DNA from: Paramoeba atlantica
Lineage: Eukaryota > Discosea
Assembly (NCBI GenBank): GCA_977017575.1
Contig: CDRNVI010000029.1
Location: 682,001-746,000 of the forward strand
Length of the DNA stretch: 64,000 nt
Reading direction: 5' to 3'
In this document: positions 17,649 through 27,120 of the stretch, one piece after another
Position numbering within the stretch: position 1 is the first letter of the stretch
Layout: each line of letters starts with the position of its first letter
Position numbers and translations under genes: made by a program
The notes under the pieces: generated by a model
Seen by the model: only the letters and a program-made list of their open reading frames with translations
What the model was told of the DNA's origin: nothing
Database searches by the model: none

Positions 17649-19484
17649 ATGCACACGACTAAAACTTTCTCGTCCTCCGAGGAACTTGTTGGAAGCGAAT
17701 TACGTATTCAAGAAGAACACACACTATCAAACGTAAACCCTTGGCAGGCGTGCCGTTCACGTGGAATCAAATGGGAAATCTCGAAAGCTCACAATTTCAT
17801 TATATGGGATTCCACTTGCAGTCTTCGTGAAAAAATATGCTGGCATTCTTTTTCAAAACCTGAGAACTCGTGTGACATTGTGAACTCCAGAACAGCGGTG
17901 AAACCTAGGATCCAAGGCGTTGCTTTAACACGTACACGCTACCTTCCAGATTATTTTTTGAGATTAGTGCGTCATGACTTAACTTCTCATCCCGCTCACG
18001 GGCAACATGGTTTAGTTGCCAAGCGACGCATCCCAGAAGGTACGCTATTAATGCCCTACGCTGGCATTGCGCAGCGTGCGGTTCGTGAGATCACTTCTCA
18101 ACGATTTACTATAAATTTAGGATACGAGCACAGTGGTGCAGAAATCGATGCCGAATGGTTAGGAAACATTGCACGATTTGCGAACGATCCCCGAGGCACT
18201 TCTTTAGGTTCCAACGTGATGGCATGCCAACAATTTTCTATTGCCGGTGAACTATTTACTGGAATTGTTAGCACTCGCGTAATAAATGAGGGAGAAGAAA
18301 TTCTTCTCTCTTACGGCAATAAATTTCAGCTTGATCCAATGCCTTTCTTGGCTCCAGGCGGTTATGTCCTAGCGAAAAAGCGTAAACGACTTCCTTTGCA
18401 TCTGAGTCTCTGTCTTCCTCGGATGAACGTGCGTTGGATTTGTCCTCACTGTGGAGAAGACTCAACGCCACTCACAAGGAATTGTGCATCCTGTGGTGCT
18501 CTGTACGTCGAAGGTTGTCGCTTGCGGGCTGAACCCGCTGCAAAGTCATTGAGCACGAATACGACTAGCGTAGATCGCTTTTGGAGGCATCCTAACACCG
18601 TGGAAGGCAATTTTTTTACAAGTCAAACTTCTCTTGTCCGCGAAGAAAATTGCTCGCAGAAAGAGAATTTAGATACTGCAACAGTACGCCACTGGATGTC
18701 TTATTTGAGTTGGATTTTCGCCAAAAATACTGTCCCAAGCAAAGAGAAAACACAGGAAAAATCAACTTACATAGAAGATTCAAAACCTGTCAATGGATTT
18801 CACTCGCTTGCGGCAACGCCCACATCGACATGGACCCCTGTTCCCTGGCCCATTGATTTCCCGTTTAGTTTTTGGCAGCTTTGGCATCCTATGGAGCCGA
18901 TTGATAAAATCATAGCTCTCTCTGCTCCATTTCGTCCTCAGGCAGCGGTACGTGTGCAGGAGATTCTGGGAACGGATTTCAACAAAGGTCGCGTTCGTGT
19001 ACTCACCTCCGAGCACCGTGTGGAGGTAGACACGATGGTTTGCTTTTGTGGAGGCGTCGTCCTCAAAAGCGGAGATTGTCGAATTCAAAAGTGTGACATT
19101 CCGCTATGGTTTCGTGCAGAGTGTTCGTCGTATACATCGTGGTTGTGTATGATTCCGAACAATGAAACACAGTTCCTTGTCCTTGCTGAGACTAGAACGT
19201 TGGAAAAAGAAAGTCGGGGAACGGTAGACCTGTGGGCCCGCTGCTTTGATAGCAGTAGTGAAGGTCGCACGCCGAGCATCCGTCCTTCGCAAAAGAAAGT
19301 TTCTAATCCTTCGTCGTCCAATCGGGTTGTAAAAAGCGTTTGTTCAGCAGATGCTCATGCAGTAGCCAACGTAAAAGTTGAATTTCGAAGAGATAACATA
19401 GGGTGTTCATACTTAGGTCTCATAGCAACACGGACTATACATCCGGGCGAAATATTGGTGCTTACCAATGAACCATACAGGTAG
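17649..19484 (+). CDS. SET-domain protein with zinc ribbon and second SET-like part
   Basis: A 611-residue protein. Residues about 115-245 form a SET domain: HGQHGLVAKRRIPEGTLLMP opens it, RFANDPRG stands where SET proteins have the N-H/N-D substrate motif, and VINEGEEILLSYGN closes it. A zinc ribbon follows (residues about 258-275: CPHCGEDSTPLTRNCASCG), in the place where many SET proteins have a post-SET cysteine cluster. The C-terminal third repeats the SET outline in weaker form, ending VEFRRDNIGCSYLGLIATRT and IHPGEILVLTNEPYR. SET proteins move methyl groups from S-adenosylmethionine to lysines of histones or other proteins. The target here cannot be told. ATG at 17649, TAG stop; neighbours are unrelated. 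Confidence 0.65.
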   Translation: MHTTKTFSSSEELVGSELRIQEEHTLSNVNPWQACRSRGIKWEISKAHNFIIWDSTCSLREKICWHSFSKPENSCDIVNSRTAVKPRIQGVALTRTRYLPDYFLRLVRHDLTSHPAHGQHGLVAKRRIPEGTLLMPYAGIAQRAVREITSQRFTINLGYEHSGAEIDAEWLGNIARFANDPRGTSLGSNVMACQQFSIAGELFTGIVSTRVINEGEEILLSYGNKFQLDPMPFLAPGGYVLAKKRKRLPLHLSLCLPRMNVRWICPHCGEDSTPLTRNCASCGALYVEGCRLRAEPAAKSLSTNTTSVDRFWRHPNTVEGNFFTSQTSLVREENCSQKENLDTATVRHWMSYLSWIFAKNTVPSKEKTQEKSTYIEDSKPVNGFHSLAATPTSTWTPVPWPIDFPFSFWQLWHPMEPIDKIIALSAPFRPQAAVRVQEILGTDFNKGRVRVLTSEHRVEVDTMVCFCGGVVLKSGDCRIQKCDIPLWFRAECSSYTSWLCMIPNNETQFLVLAETRTLEKESRGTVDLWARCFDSSSEGRTPSIRPSQKKVSNPSSSNRVVKSVCSADAHAVANVKVEFRRDNIGCSYLGLIATRTIHPGEILVLTNEPYR

Positions 19485-19785
19485 TCATTTGAACTGGTGG
19501 CTGGACAGCATATCTTGGAGTAGTACCGAAATATTTTTGATGCCCTATTACCCCTCCGACAATACTCATCGTTTCCTCCGTTCAATATTTGTTTATTTAA
19601 AGGTCCTACGAGACCAGTTTCATACATCAAATATTCTTTGAGTGCGTTCATGAATCCATCGTTTTTACCATTCTTCATTTTTTAGGTTGTACGCTCTCAA
19701 GAATGTTTTTTGTTTCCCATAATACTTATCACCATGAAAGTTTCAGCTGCTCAGAATCTCATATTGTAGCTACTATCATACTACT
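19485..19785. other. Intergenic, nothing recognised
   Basis: Short AT-rich spacer. It contains gtttcag ending at 19746, 40 nt before the next start, as a possible leader acceptor. Confidence 0.35.
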
Positions 19786-20871
19786 ATGGATATTGTTCTG
19801 ACGCATGTGAATGCGAACCATCCTTTGGCAACTTTTTTTGAGTTAGTTGCGCAGGAGAGACTGATGCTCACACTTCTTTCCGCTTTTAGGCATTTATTTT
19901 CAAACTTGGGCGAAGTATCCTCGTTATGGTTACCGCTGGTACCTTATTCGGAGACTATTTTTATTTCCTTGTGGGCTTTAATAGAGTATCAGTTCTTGCG
20001 ACTGTACGATGCGACATTCGCAGAAAACTTTTTCGGATTGCGCAGAGCACTTGTGCTGAAAGAAGGAAGGAAATCTACCTCTGCCGCCAGTAATCAAGCT
20101 CCTCAGCACAAACCTGATGTCCTCGTAGACGAAATTGGACAACGTATACAGGATGATCCCCCCATCGAGATTGAGTTGTCTCGGGAACCTCTATCCAGAG
20201 TCAGGCGTTTTTCTTCGCTTCTTTTTACTGTACTTATTCCCTACCTTCGATCACGTATTGAACACCATGTCCGTATACTTCAAGAATCAGAGCAAGACAC
20301 AGAAAGACGTCCATTAAGCTTTCAAGATCGCATACTACTTCGACTTTATCCGTATGTTCATGCTACATGGGAATTTTTCACTCTACTGGACTACGCACTG
20401 TACGTGCTTAACCGTTCTTGCTTTTTTTCGTTCCTCCTGCGTATTCAGCGACTCGCCCTGGTCCGGCTAAAGGCATCGGAGTACCGCCTGCACTCAAAGC
20501 GACCCTTTGGTGGCAATTTACGTTTCTTACTTATTATCCTCGTGCTAACCTACAAAGCGTTGGATTGGTGGCATCATAGTGAGCGCGACGAAATCTCCGC
20601 GCATGATCAAATGGAAGGGGATAGTAAATCCGGATATCATTCTAAAATACCACCGCCTCCCACGTTGCAACCAACGTGTGATTTGGGAAACCCTTCCGCA
20701 TGTCCAATATGCCGCAAAAAGATTACAAACTCAACACTAAATGTTGCGAGTGGATACGTGTTTTGTTACCCTTGTATCAGACAACACGTGGAAGACGAGG
20801 GAAAGTGTCCCGTCACTGGGGTTCGAACAATTCCTGAGCAATTGCGCAGACTGTACGAACATGCAGGATGA
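19786..20871 (+). CDS. PEX12: PEX12, peroxisomal RING-type E3 ubiquitin ligase subunit
   Basis: A 361-residue peroxin. The N-terminal part has DATFAENFFGLRRALVLKEG, the conserved PEX2/10/12 motif, with several hydrophobic helices around residues 30-70 and 185-265. The C-terminal RING (from about residue 306) reads CPICRKKITNSTLNVASGY, then VFCYPCIRQHVEDEGKCPVT. It has fewer zinc ligands than a full RING, as is normal for PEX12. With PEX2 and PEX10 this protein forms the membrane ligase complex that ubiquitinates the import receptor PEX5 so that it can be recycled. Length matches the family. The organism therefore makes peroxisomes or related organelles. An aataaa-like word lies about 100 nt after the stop. 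Confidence 0.9.
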   Translation: MDIVLTHVNANHPLATFFELVAQERLMLTLLSAFRHLFSNLGEVSSLWLPLVPYSETIFISLWALIEYQFLRLYDATFAENFFGLRRALVLKEGRKSTSAASNQAPQHKPDVLVDEIGQRIQDDPPIEIELSREPLSRVRRFSSLLFTVLIPYLRSRIEHHVRILQESEQDTERRPLSFQDRILLRLYPYVHATWEFFTLLDYALYVLNRSCFFSFLLRIQRLALVRLKASEYRLHSKRPFGGNLRFLLIILVLTYKALDWWHHSERDEISAHDQMEGDSKSGYHSKIPPPPTLQPTCDLGNPSACPICRKKITNSTLNVASGYVFCYPCIRQHVEDEGKCPVTGVRTIPEQLRRLYEHAG

Positions 20872-21098
20872 GCTTGCCCTTTAAGGAAGCGTATCCTAGA
20901 AACATCTAATCTTAAACTTTCCTACAGTAAAACCACCTGAACATTGAATACATATACATTTGTATTCAATAAAAATATTTTTTTATAATCATTTTTGTAT
21001 AAAATGTAAAAACGGTATTTGCAAACTTTGAGTCAAAGTCTTTGACATCTGTTCTATATGAGTCCTTAGGCTGTATTTCTCATTCCCCCATCCCACCC

Positions 21099-22841
21099 AT
21101 GGTCTGCCCCACCCCTGCCTCCGCTGCCACGCTACGACAGGGCTTTCACACCCTGATCATTGGAGGCGGCACCGCGGGGTGTGTGTTAGCCTCTCGTCTG
21201 TCTCTTTCCGGAATCTCCACCCTGCTGGTGGAGCGTGGTACCGTGGAGCCCCTCACGTCCTCATGGAAAACACGCATGCCCGCGGCACGACTGATGCACG
21301 CCCTCCCCGAGCTTACGAACCCCTCTCCTCCTTTTTCAACATTTTCAGGAGGCAAGCCTCCATTTATAAAACACAACGTGATTTGTGCTACGGATCAAAC
21401 CGTGCCGCAGCGGGGATTAGGGGGACGTGTGTTACATTCCCATCGTCCTGCAGTTTTAGGAGGACACAGTGCCATTACCTCTTTATCGTACCACCGAGGC
21501 ATGCCTCAGGAGTACGACGGATGGGGGATCGACCCCTGGGGTGGGGAAATGTGCGAGGAGGCGTTTGAGGAGCTGGAGAGTCTTCCCCATCAGTGGTTTC
21601 CGGAATCTGCAGGGATTGCACTCCCGGGACTCCCGAAATTGGCGTTATCTCCATGTCAGCCGTTTTCTCCTCTGGCCAGCGGGTTCATGGAGGGTTTCTG
21701 TGAGCTTCAAATGGATTATTTCTCGGAGCTTTCCGCATGTCAAGCGGTGGGTCGTGGTGCGGTCGGGCACGCCCAGCTGCGGGTAAATCAAAAAAATGGG
21801 GAGACAAGTACTAGTGAGTCCTGCTGGCTGCGTCGTGCTTTGTCTGATTTCCAAGGAAGTCGGTCACTTACCCTCACGACAGGCACTACCGCGGTGAGGC
21901 TACACCTCCGCAGTGAGTCCTCCAAGGAGGTAACGACCGTGGAAGTTCTTACCCACCAAAACGAGACCGTTTTAGTACCCTGTGAGAGAGTAATCATGTG
22001 CGCCGGGGCGATCCAAACCCCTCAGCTGCTTCAGCTCAGTGGTATCGGCTCCCCGGAACATCTACAATCTCTCGATATTACATGTGAGCTCGCCCACCCA
22101 CAGGTGGGGGAAAATTTGCATGATCAATTGGAATTACAAATCCCGTTGGTCGTGAAAAACGACTTGAGTCTTAGTCCAATATACAGCCGTCCCGTACAAT
22201 GGATGGTCTACCTCGAGTGGCTCCTTCGGCGCAAGGGCTGGGGAACGAGCGATTTTTCTAGCACGGTTTGTTTGCTCCGCACCGATCAGGAGCGAGAAAA
22301 GCAGCAACGAGGCATTCCCTCCTCCGGAATACGTCTGTATCCGTACCCCCGTATCAGGCCTAACACCCAGCACGGATGTACTCTCTCCCTTGAGTTACTG
22401 CGACCGCAAAGTCGTGGATGCGTACAGATTTCTTCCCCTGAGCTTTCTTGCTCAGAGGTAGACTCGCATAGAAGTTCAATCTTCACATTAGACCCCAAAT
22501 ATCTCAAGAACACTCGCGACATCGATATTATACGGGAAACCCTGGAAGTAGCCCGCAGTTTAGTGGATAGCAACAAATTTCGTAGTTTTATTGTTCCCCC
22601 AGAGGAGGACGTTCCCCATGTTTCGGAGATACGCGATCGCGTGTTGTCACGTTCCCAGATGGGTGGTACGTGTGCATTAGGGACTGTGGTTGACGCCTCG
22701 CTGCTTGTTAAGGGCACACGTAATTTATACATTTGTGATAGCAGCGTGGTGCCTACACCGATGAGCTGCGGTCTCCTTCCCCCTGTTCTGATGTTAGCAC
22801 ATCGTCTGTCGAATGACATTTGCGGGTTACCCACTTGGTGA
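21099..22841 (+). CDS. GMC-family flavoprotein lacking the usual catalytic pair
   Basis: A glucose-methanol-choline oxidoreductase of about 580 residues. The FAD site is clear: HTLIIGGGTAGCVLASRLS, then LLVERG. The family signature is VLGGHSAITSLSYHRG and EYDGWG. The middle has MCAGAIQTPQLLQLSGIG and VGENLHDQLE. The end is QMGGTCALGTVVD, then LYICDSSVVPTPMSCGLLPP. In active family members the first motif carries His three residues before the GTC and the second carries Asn or His; here these places hold Gln and Leu. So it binds FAD by all appearances but may not oxidise alcohols in the usual way. The substrate is unknown. The true start is the first ATG (21099); the upstream frame opens at a TTG only. 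Confidence 0.8.
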   Translation: MVCPTPASAATLRQGFHTLIIGGGTAGCVLASRLSLSGISTLLVERGTVEPLTSSWKTRMPAARLMHALPELTNPSPPFSTFSGGKPPFIKHNVICATDQTVPQRGLGGRVLHSHRPAVLGGHSAITSLSYHRGMPQEYDGWGIDPWGGEMCEEAFEELESLPHQWFPESAGIALPGLPKLALSPCQPFSPLASGFMEGFCELQMDYFSELSACQAVGRGAVGHAQLRVNQKNGETSTSESCWLRRALSDFQGSRSLTLTTGTTAVRLHLRSESSKEVTTVEVLTHQNETVLVPCERVIMCAGAIQTPQLLQLSGIGSPEHLQSLDITCELAHPQVGENLHDQLELQIPLVVKNDLSLSPIYSRPVQWMVYLEWLLRRKGWGTSDFSSTVCLLRTDQEREKQQRGIPSSGIRLYPYPRIRPNTQHGCTLSLELLRPQSRGCVQISSPELSCSEVDSHRSSIFTLDPKYLKNTRDIDIIRETLEVARSLVDSNKFRSFIVPPEEDVPHVSEIRDRVLSRSQMGGTCALGTVVDASLLVKGTRNLYICDSSVVPTPMSCGLLPPVLMLAHRLSNDICGLPTW

Positions 22842-23033
22842 CGGGGTTCTGGTTCAATGCCCTTCGTCATAGCTGCTGTACATACTTTTAATCATAGTAG
22901 GTTTATGTTTCATTTTCAAATAAAACGGTTTTTCTATTTTTCTTTCCTTGAATACGTAAAAATAGATTAAAGAAATAAGCATGTTGAAGAAAGAGTTTCG
23001 TGCACTTATCAGACCAAATTTCTCTATAATATT

Positions 23034-23636
23034 ATGCACTCCTCAAGTGCCATAGATGTTCCAAGTACGCGCGCAGGTCGGGTTCGCAATGCCCTGCTAC
23101 CGCCCGAGCACGATTTACAGCAAGTTATTGCGTATCTCCCTAAGCGCATGAAGTCGTGGACCGTCGAAAATCGCGCGAGTCAGTGGACCGGCATCAAATG
23201 TGACGAGCAAGGACGTGTGATTGGCATTAACTGGGCGCAAGGCAAACTGCCTGGCCACATTAGTGGAAGACTATGTCTTGATTTTCTCCCCCGGTCAGTA
23301 CGACAATTAGAATTATCGATGAATCACCAAGTGGAAGAATTTTACTCAGGCGTTTTTGATTTTACCAAGCTCCCACCACCTTTGGAAACAATGGATCTGT
23401 ACTACAACGAATTCACGGGGGAGGTAGATCTTACATCTCTTCCGGAGGGACTTACCTATCTAAATCTTTGCAACAACCTCTTCGGAGGGGAGGTTCATCT
23501 TGACAAACTTCCTTCTAGTCTTTCTTATCTAGATCTAGGGGCGAATCGTTTGCACGGAAGTATTGAGCGAAAGCAAATACCACCTCAGCTAAATTTACTT
23601 TTATTTGAGACGCAAATACGCGTTATCAATTCATAG
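23034..23636 (+). CDS. Short LRR protein, Trp/Cys-headed family
   Basis: A 200-residue member, the shortest intact one. The family head is ALLPPEHDLQQVIAYLP, SWTVENRASQWTGIKC, then VIGINWAQGKLPGHISG. Three to four LRRs follow (LETMDLYYNEFTGEVDLTSL, LTYLNLCNNLFGGEVHLDKL). The protein ends soon after the last repeat with no anchor. One of the two head cysteines present in the sister genes is replaced (SQWTG in place of CEWGG/CTWPG), so the usual N-cap disulfide could not form in the same way. Function unknown. Confidence 0.75.
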   Translation: MHSSSAIDVPSTRAGRVRNALLPPEHDLQQVIAYLPKRMKSWTVENRASQWTGIKCDEQGRVIGINWAQGKLPGHISGRLCLDFLPRSVRQLELSMNHQVEEFYSGVFDFTKLPPPLETMDLYYNEFTGEVDLTSLPEGLTYLNLCNNLFGGEVHLDKLPSSLSYLDLGANRLHGSIERKQIPPQLNLLLFETQIRVINS

Positions 23637-24384
23637 TTCCGAATCATTAGTGTTTGTTTTCACCGAACCAAGAGTGCATAAACCTGGTTGCTCTGCTGTT
23701 GATCGGAAAAGAACTTTTAAACAGAAGAGTGTGCAAACCTATACCGGGACACCATCCTAACAAATTTCTTAACTTCTTGAGAAAGTACCGAAAGGGCACA
23801 ATACGTGTATTAAAGGCACGTTATAGCTTCCCTCATTTTATTAAAAAGTTAGTTGGATTTTTGATGATGAACACTACTTGTAGCTTCTAAAACAATAATG
23901 TATATTATACAAGGTAAGTATTTTTAATACAGGGGGGATCAGCTAATGCTGGGGGGGGTCTAAAATTTGCAAACTTTGGCCAATTTTGGAAAATAATAGC
24001 ACATTCGAGAGCTCTCACACAGCCCTCCTGTGGAGGATATATCGCTTACCGTGCTTTTGCACACGACGCATTTTAGAGTCAAAATACGTTTTTTCGACTT
24101 GCATTTTTTCGATTTTTTCGATTGTTTTTGAGATTTCTCCTGTTTTCATCATCCATGCCTCAAAGACGAGTATCTTCACGTTCACTTGGAACGACATATC
24201 CACCACAGGAGGGCTGTGTGAGAGCTCTCGAATGCGCTATTATTTTCCAAAATTGGACAAGGTTTACAAATTTTAGACCCCCAGCATTAGCTGATCCCCC
24301 CTGTATACAAGTTGTATATTCTTCTGCTAAAATGCAGAGTGACTGAAAAGCGACTTTCGTAGTAATACAACTCTTCATTTTGAC
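23637..24384. other. Spacer carrying a foldback MITE
   Basis: The spacer is AT-rich apart from the 374-bp foldback at 23930-24303, listed separately. No gene is supported. Confidence 0.5.
23930..24303. mobile_element. 374-bp foldback MITE with TA duplication
   Basis: The outer 115 bp on each side are inverted copies: cagggggatcagctaatgct style ends, then gagagctctcacacagccct, then cctcctgtgg. They differ by about six changes and one 3-base length difference in a G run. TA flanks both ends (23928-23929 and 24304-24305). The central 140 bp is AT-rich and non-coding. The TA site and the absence of a transposase point to a non-autonomous Tc1/mariner-type element. Confidence 0.75.
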
Positions 24385-25215
24385 ATGCTGGAGTATTTGG
24401 AAAATGAGATGTTTAGCGATGTGGAGATATATCATCCAGCAAGCTCCACTAAACTGCGCTGTCACGGGATAGTCCTGGCTACCAAATCTGCATACTGGAA
24501 ACGGCGCTTGGAGGCCTCGGTAACTTGTTCCCATGAAAGTAAGATTCACAGTGAAACGAATCAATGCAATGGGACATCAAGTTCCCATAGTGCGTTGCGT
24601 GAGAATACGAACAAGGAAGATTGTAAGTCAACGCAAAGAAATATTGGGAAGAAATGTTTCTCCCATCAAAACAACAATGAGAGTGAAGGTACAGGAGCTC
24701 ATTGTGCCTCATCGTATCGCGTATTATTGGACGATTTACCCTCTTGCATTACAAGCACCACACTGCGTCATGTGATACGATTCATGTACACCGATTATAT
24801 TGATGTGGTCTCTAAATTTATTATGGCTACAGCAGGCTGCTGCGATATTGATAGTTCGGTACAAAACAAATCTACAACATCTAGTGAGAGTGGTCCTTAT
24901 AGAGCTCATTTTCCAGGTGGCTTTTCTGACGCTTCATTTCCACTACGATCACATACGCCAACTCAATCTATCACCGATCCACTGAGTTCAGTGAGTCAAT
25001 GCTCGGCTAGTACTTTACAAAGATCAAGTCAGAGCACCTCATGTTTTCTATCCAGCCAATCACTTCATTCCTCATCAAACATTCTCTCCGTACGCTCGCT
25101 CGATGAAAGTTTCACTTCTCCTGAAACCGATACACTAAAGCCAATTTGGGGCGTGGAGGATGAGCGCTGGCTTTCGAGACATCTGCCTTGTATGACTTTT
25201 TTGGCGTCTCGCTAG
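24385..25215 (+). CDS. BTB/POZ-domain protein, ends at an in-frame TAG
   Basis: 276 codons from an ATG. The BTB fold is visible but split by a long polar insert: MFSDVEIYHP, then LRCHGIVLATKSAYWKRRLE, then about 65 Ser/Asn/Lys-rich residues, then YRVLLDDLPSCITSTTLRHV and IRFMYTDYIDVV. The rest is Ser-rich. It stops at TAG (25213-25215). The same frame is open again straight after the stop and runs on for another 635 codons (next entry), so the two are probably one gene of about 912 codons. BTB proteins dimerise and often act as substrate adaptors of CUL3 ubiquitin ligases. No partner is evident here. Confidence 0.65.
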   Translation: MLEYLENEMFSDVEIYHPASSTKLRCHGIVLATKSAYWKRRLEASVTCSHESKIHSETNQCNGTSSSHSALRENTNKEDCKSTQRNIGKKCFSHQNNNESEGTGAHCASSYRVLLDDLPSCITSTTLRHVIRFMYTDYIDVVSKFIMATAGCCDIDSSVQNKSTTSSESGPYRAHFPGGFSDASFPLRSHTPTQSITDPLSSVSQCSASTLQRSSQSTSCFLSSQSLHSSSNILSVRSLDESFTSPETDTLKPIWGVEDERWLSRHLPCMTFLASR

Positions 25216-25263
25216 GAGATTTCAACTTTTTTTGGTCTGTTAAAAAAGGTTCTTCCCGAGATA

Positions 25264-27120
25264 ATGAAAAAGTGTCCTACGTTTTCTCTGTCTCTCCTTC
25301 AAGAATTAAGATTTTCAGAAGCCGAAGTGTCGTGTGAAGAAAACAATTTGCTCACGGAACTATGCGTTCGCCATCTTACACTATTCGTTAGAATAGATAG
25401 GGAGGTACTCTCCACAACGTATTCTTCATCCATCACGTATGATGACGCTGTTTCTCATGAAAATACGACCCACCAAAATCAGGTAGCTGCTGCAAAGAAA
25501 ATTCCGTCCTTTTCACAAGGCAAATCATGCGAAAATATGAATGAAATGATAGAGAACGAAGTCACACTATTCTCGGATTTATCTTTCGGAGAGGAATTTA
25601 TAACTTACACAAATGAGCTTCTTAAACCTTCTGAAATGCTACAAGTCGTATTAAACACACAGCGTATTATGGGAGACGTGCAAGACGAAGTGTTTGATGA
25701 GGTTGATATATTAAGTGGGACCTCGTGCGAAAATATCCTGGAACCTAGATTGGGAAATTGTCTTACCACAGAATCTCCACGGCAATTATTGAATCTACAA
25801 GTTTCGAAATACCTCTTAAGCTTGCCACTTGACTGTCTGAATGACCAGGAAAGTCTGTTTCAATTGTGTGAGTCTGTTTCATCGCCACCTCTCGATCTCA
25901 CCCTTGATCTGTTTCAATTTTCTATACGTATTCAAGAACCAGAACTCACTAACCGGTGTTTGAAATCCTTTTCTTCCGATAGAAGTCTGCTGTCAAAATT
26001 TTTGCAAAAACATCAAACAGATCGTACGTCTAGTCTTACTCCAAACGATCCTGAGCATAATGCTTCCTGTAGTCACTGCTCTCCCCAAAAGGCATACAGT
26101 GTTGAATCAGAAAATATACAACGAATTCCCTATACAGCAGAAGAATACGCTATTGGGGATTCGAATAAAGAAACATCTCGAACCGCAAAAGACTCTGATA
26201 CCTGGAAAACCGGAGCCGTACTGCCAGTTGCTGAAGGTTGCTTATCGGTTTTTACACGACCACAGCATGAAGTTCCAGTAGAAAATTGCAAGACGCCTGA
26301 CGCATACTGCACTCCCTCTAGCCAAATCCTATCGTTTTGCGCATCATCTAAAGTGATAGGAGCAGCTTCCATGCGTGCTCCCAGTAAACTCCCTTGTAGG
26401 CCAAATTTGGAGGAATCCCCTTGTCTATGCTCCTCCAATTTGCTGAACATTTTGTCTCGCGTTGTTAGTCGAGGTCTTATAGGTGATACTCGGTTCGAAT
26501 GTCGGGATCTGATAGAGCATTCTATTAGCTCATCGTGCAGCATCCCACTAAATCAGGGTCCTAATGTACACGCCTCATCCGAGGAACAAAAGAAAGAAAT
26601 TGATGTAGCCTTAAGTCAGTTCGACGTTGCAGAAAGAGAAATCTTTACTAAAGAGCTTTTGAAGGCTTATTCGCAGCAACAAATACTGCGCAATGTATCT
26701 GCATCGAAAGGGGCGACGATCCCTGAACAAGACATTTTAGATCATTTCACGACCTTTTTAAAGGATTCTGTGTACTACGTTTACGAGCAGAATCGAACGG
26801 AACCAAAGCTGACTTCAGGAGAACTCAAACGATCATTCTTAGAACAACGGGAAGAAATGGGCCATCAAAGAAAACGAATTCGTCGAACCGAAGCTAAAAT
26901 AAATCATATACGGAATCTTGTGCATCGGGATTTATCTGCGATTAAATCTAAATATCAGAACCTAAAGGAGAGGGACACCGACTCTCCTATTCATTCTTTT
27001 ATTTCTTCAACTAGAAAAAGTTTGAAACACTTTCGTCTACTTCAAAAGCGTAGAATAGAGGACTTAGATAAGTATCTTAAACAAAGTATGGATCTAATGG
27101 AGCAGTGTGTGCATAATTAA
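25264..27120 (+). CDS. Downstream part of the BTB gene (or separate protein), coiled-coil end
   Basis: 618 residues from an ATG in the same frame as the BTB ORF just upstream, with the reading open from the TAG at 25213 onward (EISTFFGLLKKVLPEIM, then MKKCPTFSL). Residues about 10-60 (FSEAEVSCEENNLLTELCVR) could be the BACK region that normally follows BTB. The middle is polar and low in complexity. The last 150 residues are charged and helical (LEQREEMGHQRKRIRRTEAK, LQKRRIEDLDKYLKQSMDLM), a likely coiled coil. No known family is recognised. The lack of intergenic space and the shared frame argue against two independent genes. It could equally be a pseudogene, a read-through case or a base error. 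Confidence 0.55.
   Translation: MKKCPTFSLSLLQELRFSEAEVSCEENNLLTELCVRHLTLFVRIDREVLSTTYSSSITYDDAVSHENTTHQNQVAAAKKIPSFSQGKSCENMNEMIENEVTLFSDLSFGEEFITYTNELLKPSEMLQVVLNTQRIMGDVQDEVFDEVDILSGTSCENILEPRLGNCLTTESPRQLLNLQVSKYLLSLPLDCLNDQESLFQLCESVSSPPLDLTLDLFQFSIRIQEPELTNRCLKSFSSDRSLLSKFLQKHQTDRTSSLTPNDPEHNASCSHCSPQKAYSVESENIQRIPYTAEEYAIGDSNKETSRTAKDSDTWKTGAVLPVAEGCLSVFTRPQHEVPVENCKTPDAYCTPSSQILSFCASSKVIGAASMRAPSKLPCRPNLEESPCLCSSNLLNILSRVVSRGLIGDTRFECRDLIEHSISSSCSIPLNQGPNVHASSEEQKKEIDVALSQFDVAEREIFTKELLKAYSQQQILRNVSASKGATIPEQDILDHFTTFLKDSVYYVYEQNRTEPKLTSGELKRSFLEQREEMGHQRKRIRRTEAKINHIRNLVHRDLSAIKSKYQNLKERDTDSPIHSFISSTRKSLKHFRLLQKRRIEDLDKYLKQSMDLMEQCVHN

Noticed and set aside
25213-25215. TAG reassigned to an amino acid in this organism
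   Set aside because: TAG is the normal terminal stop of RRP6, UEV, XPB and others, so reassignment is unlikely.
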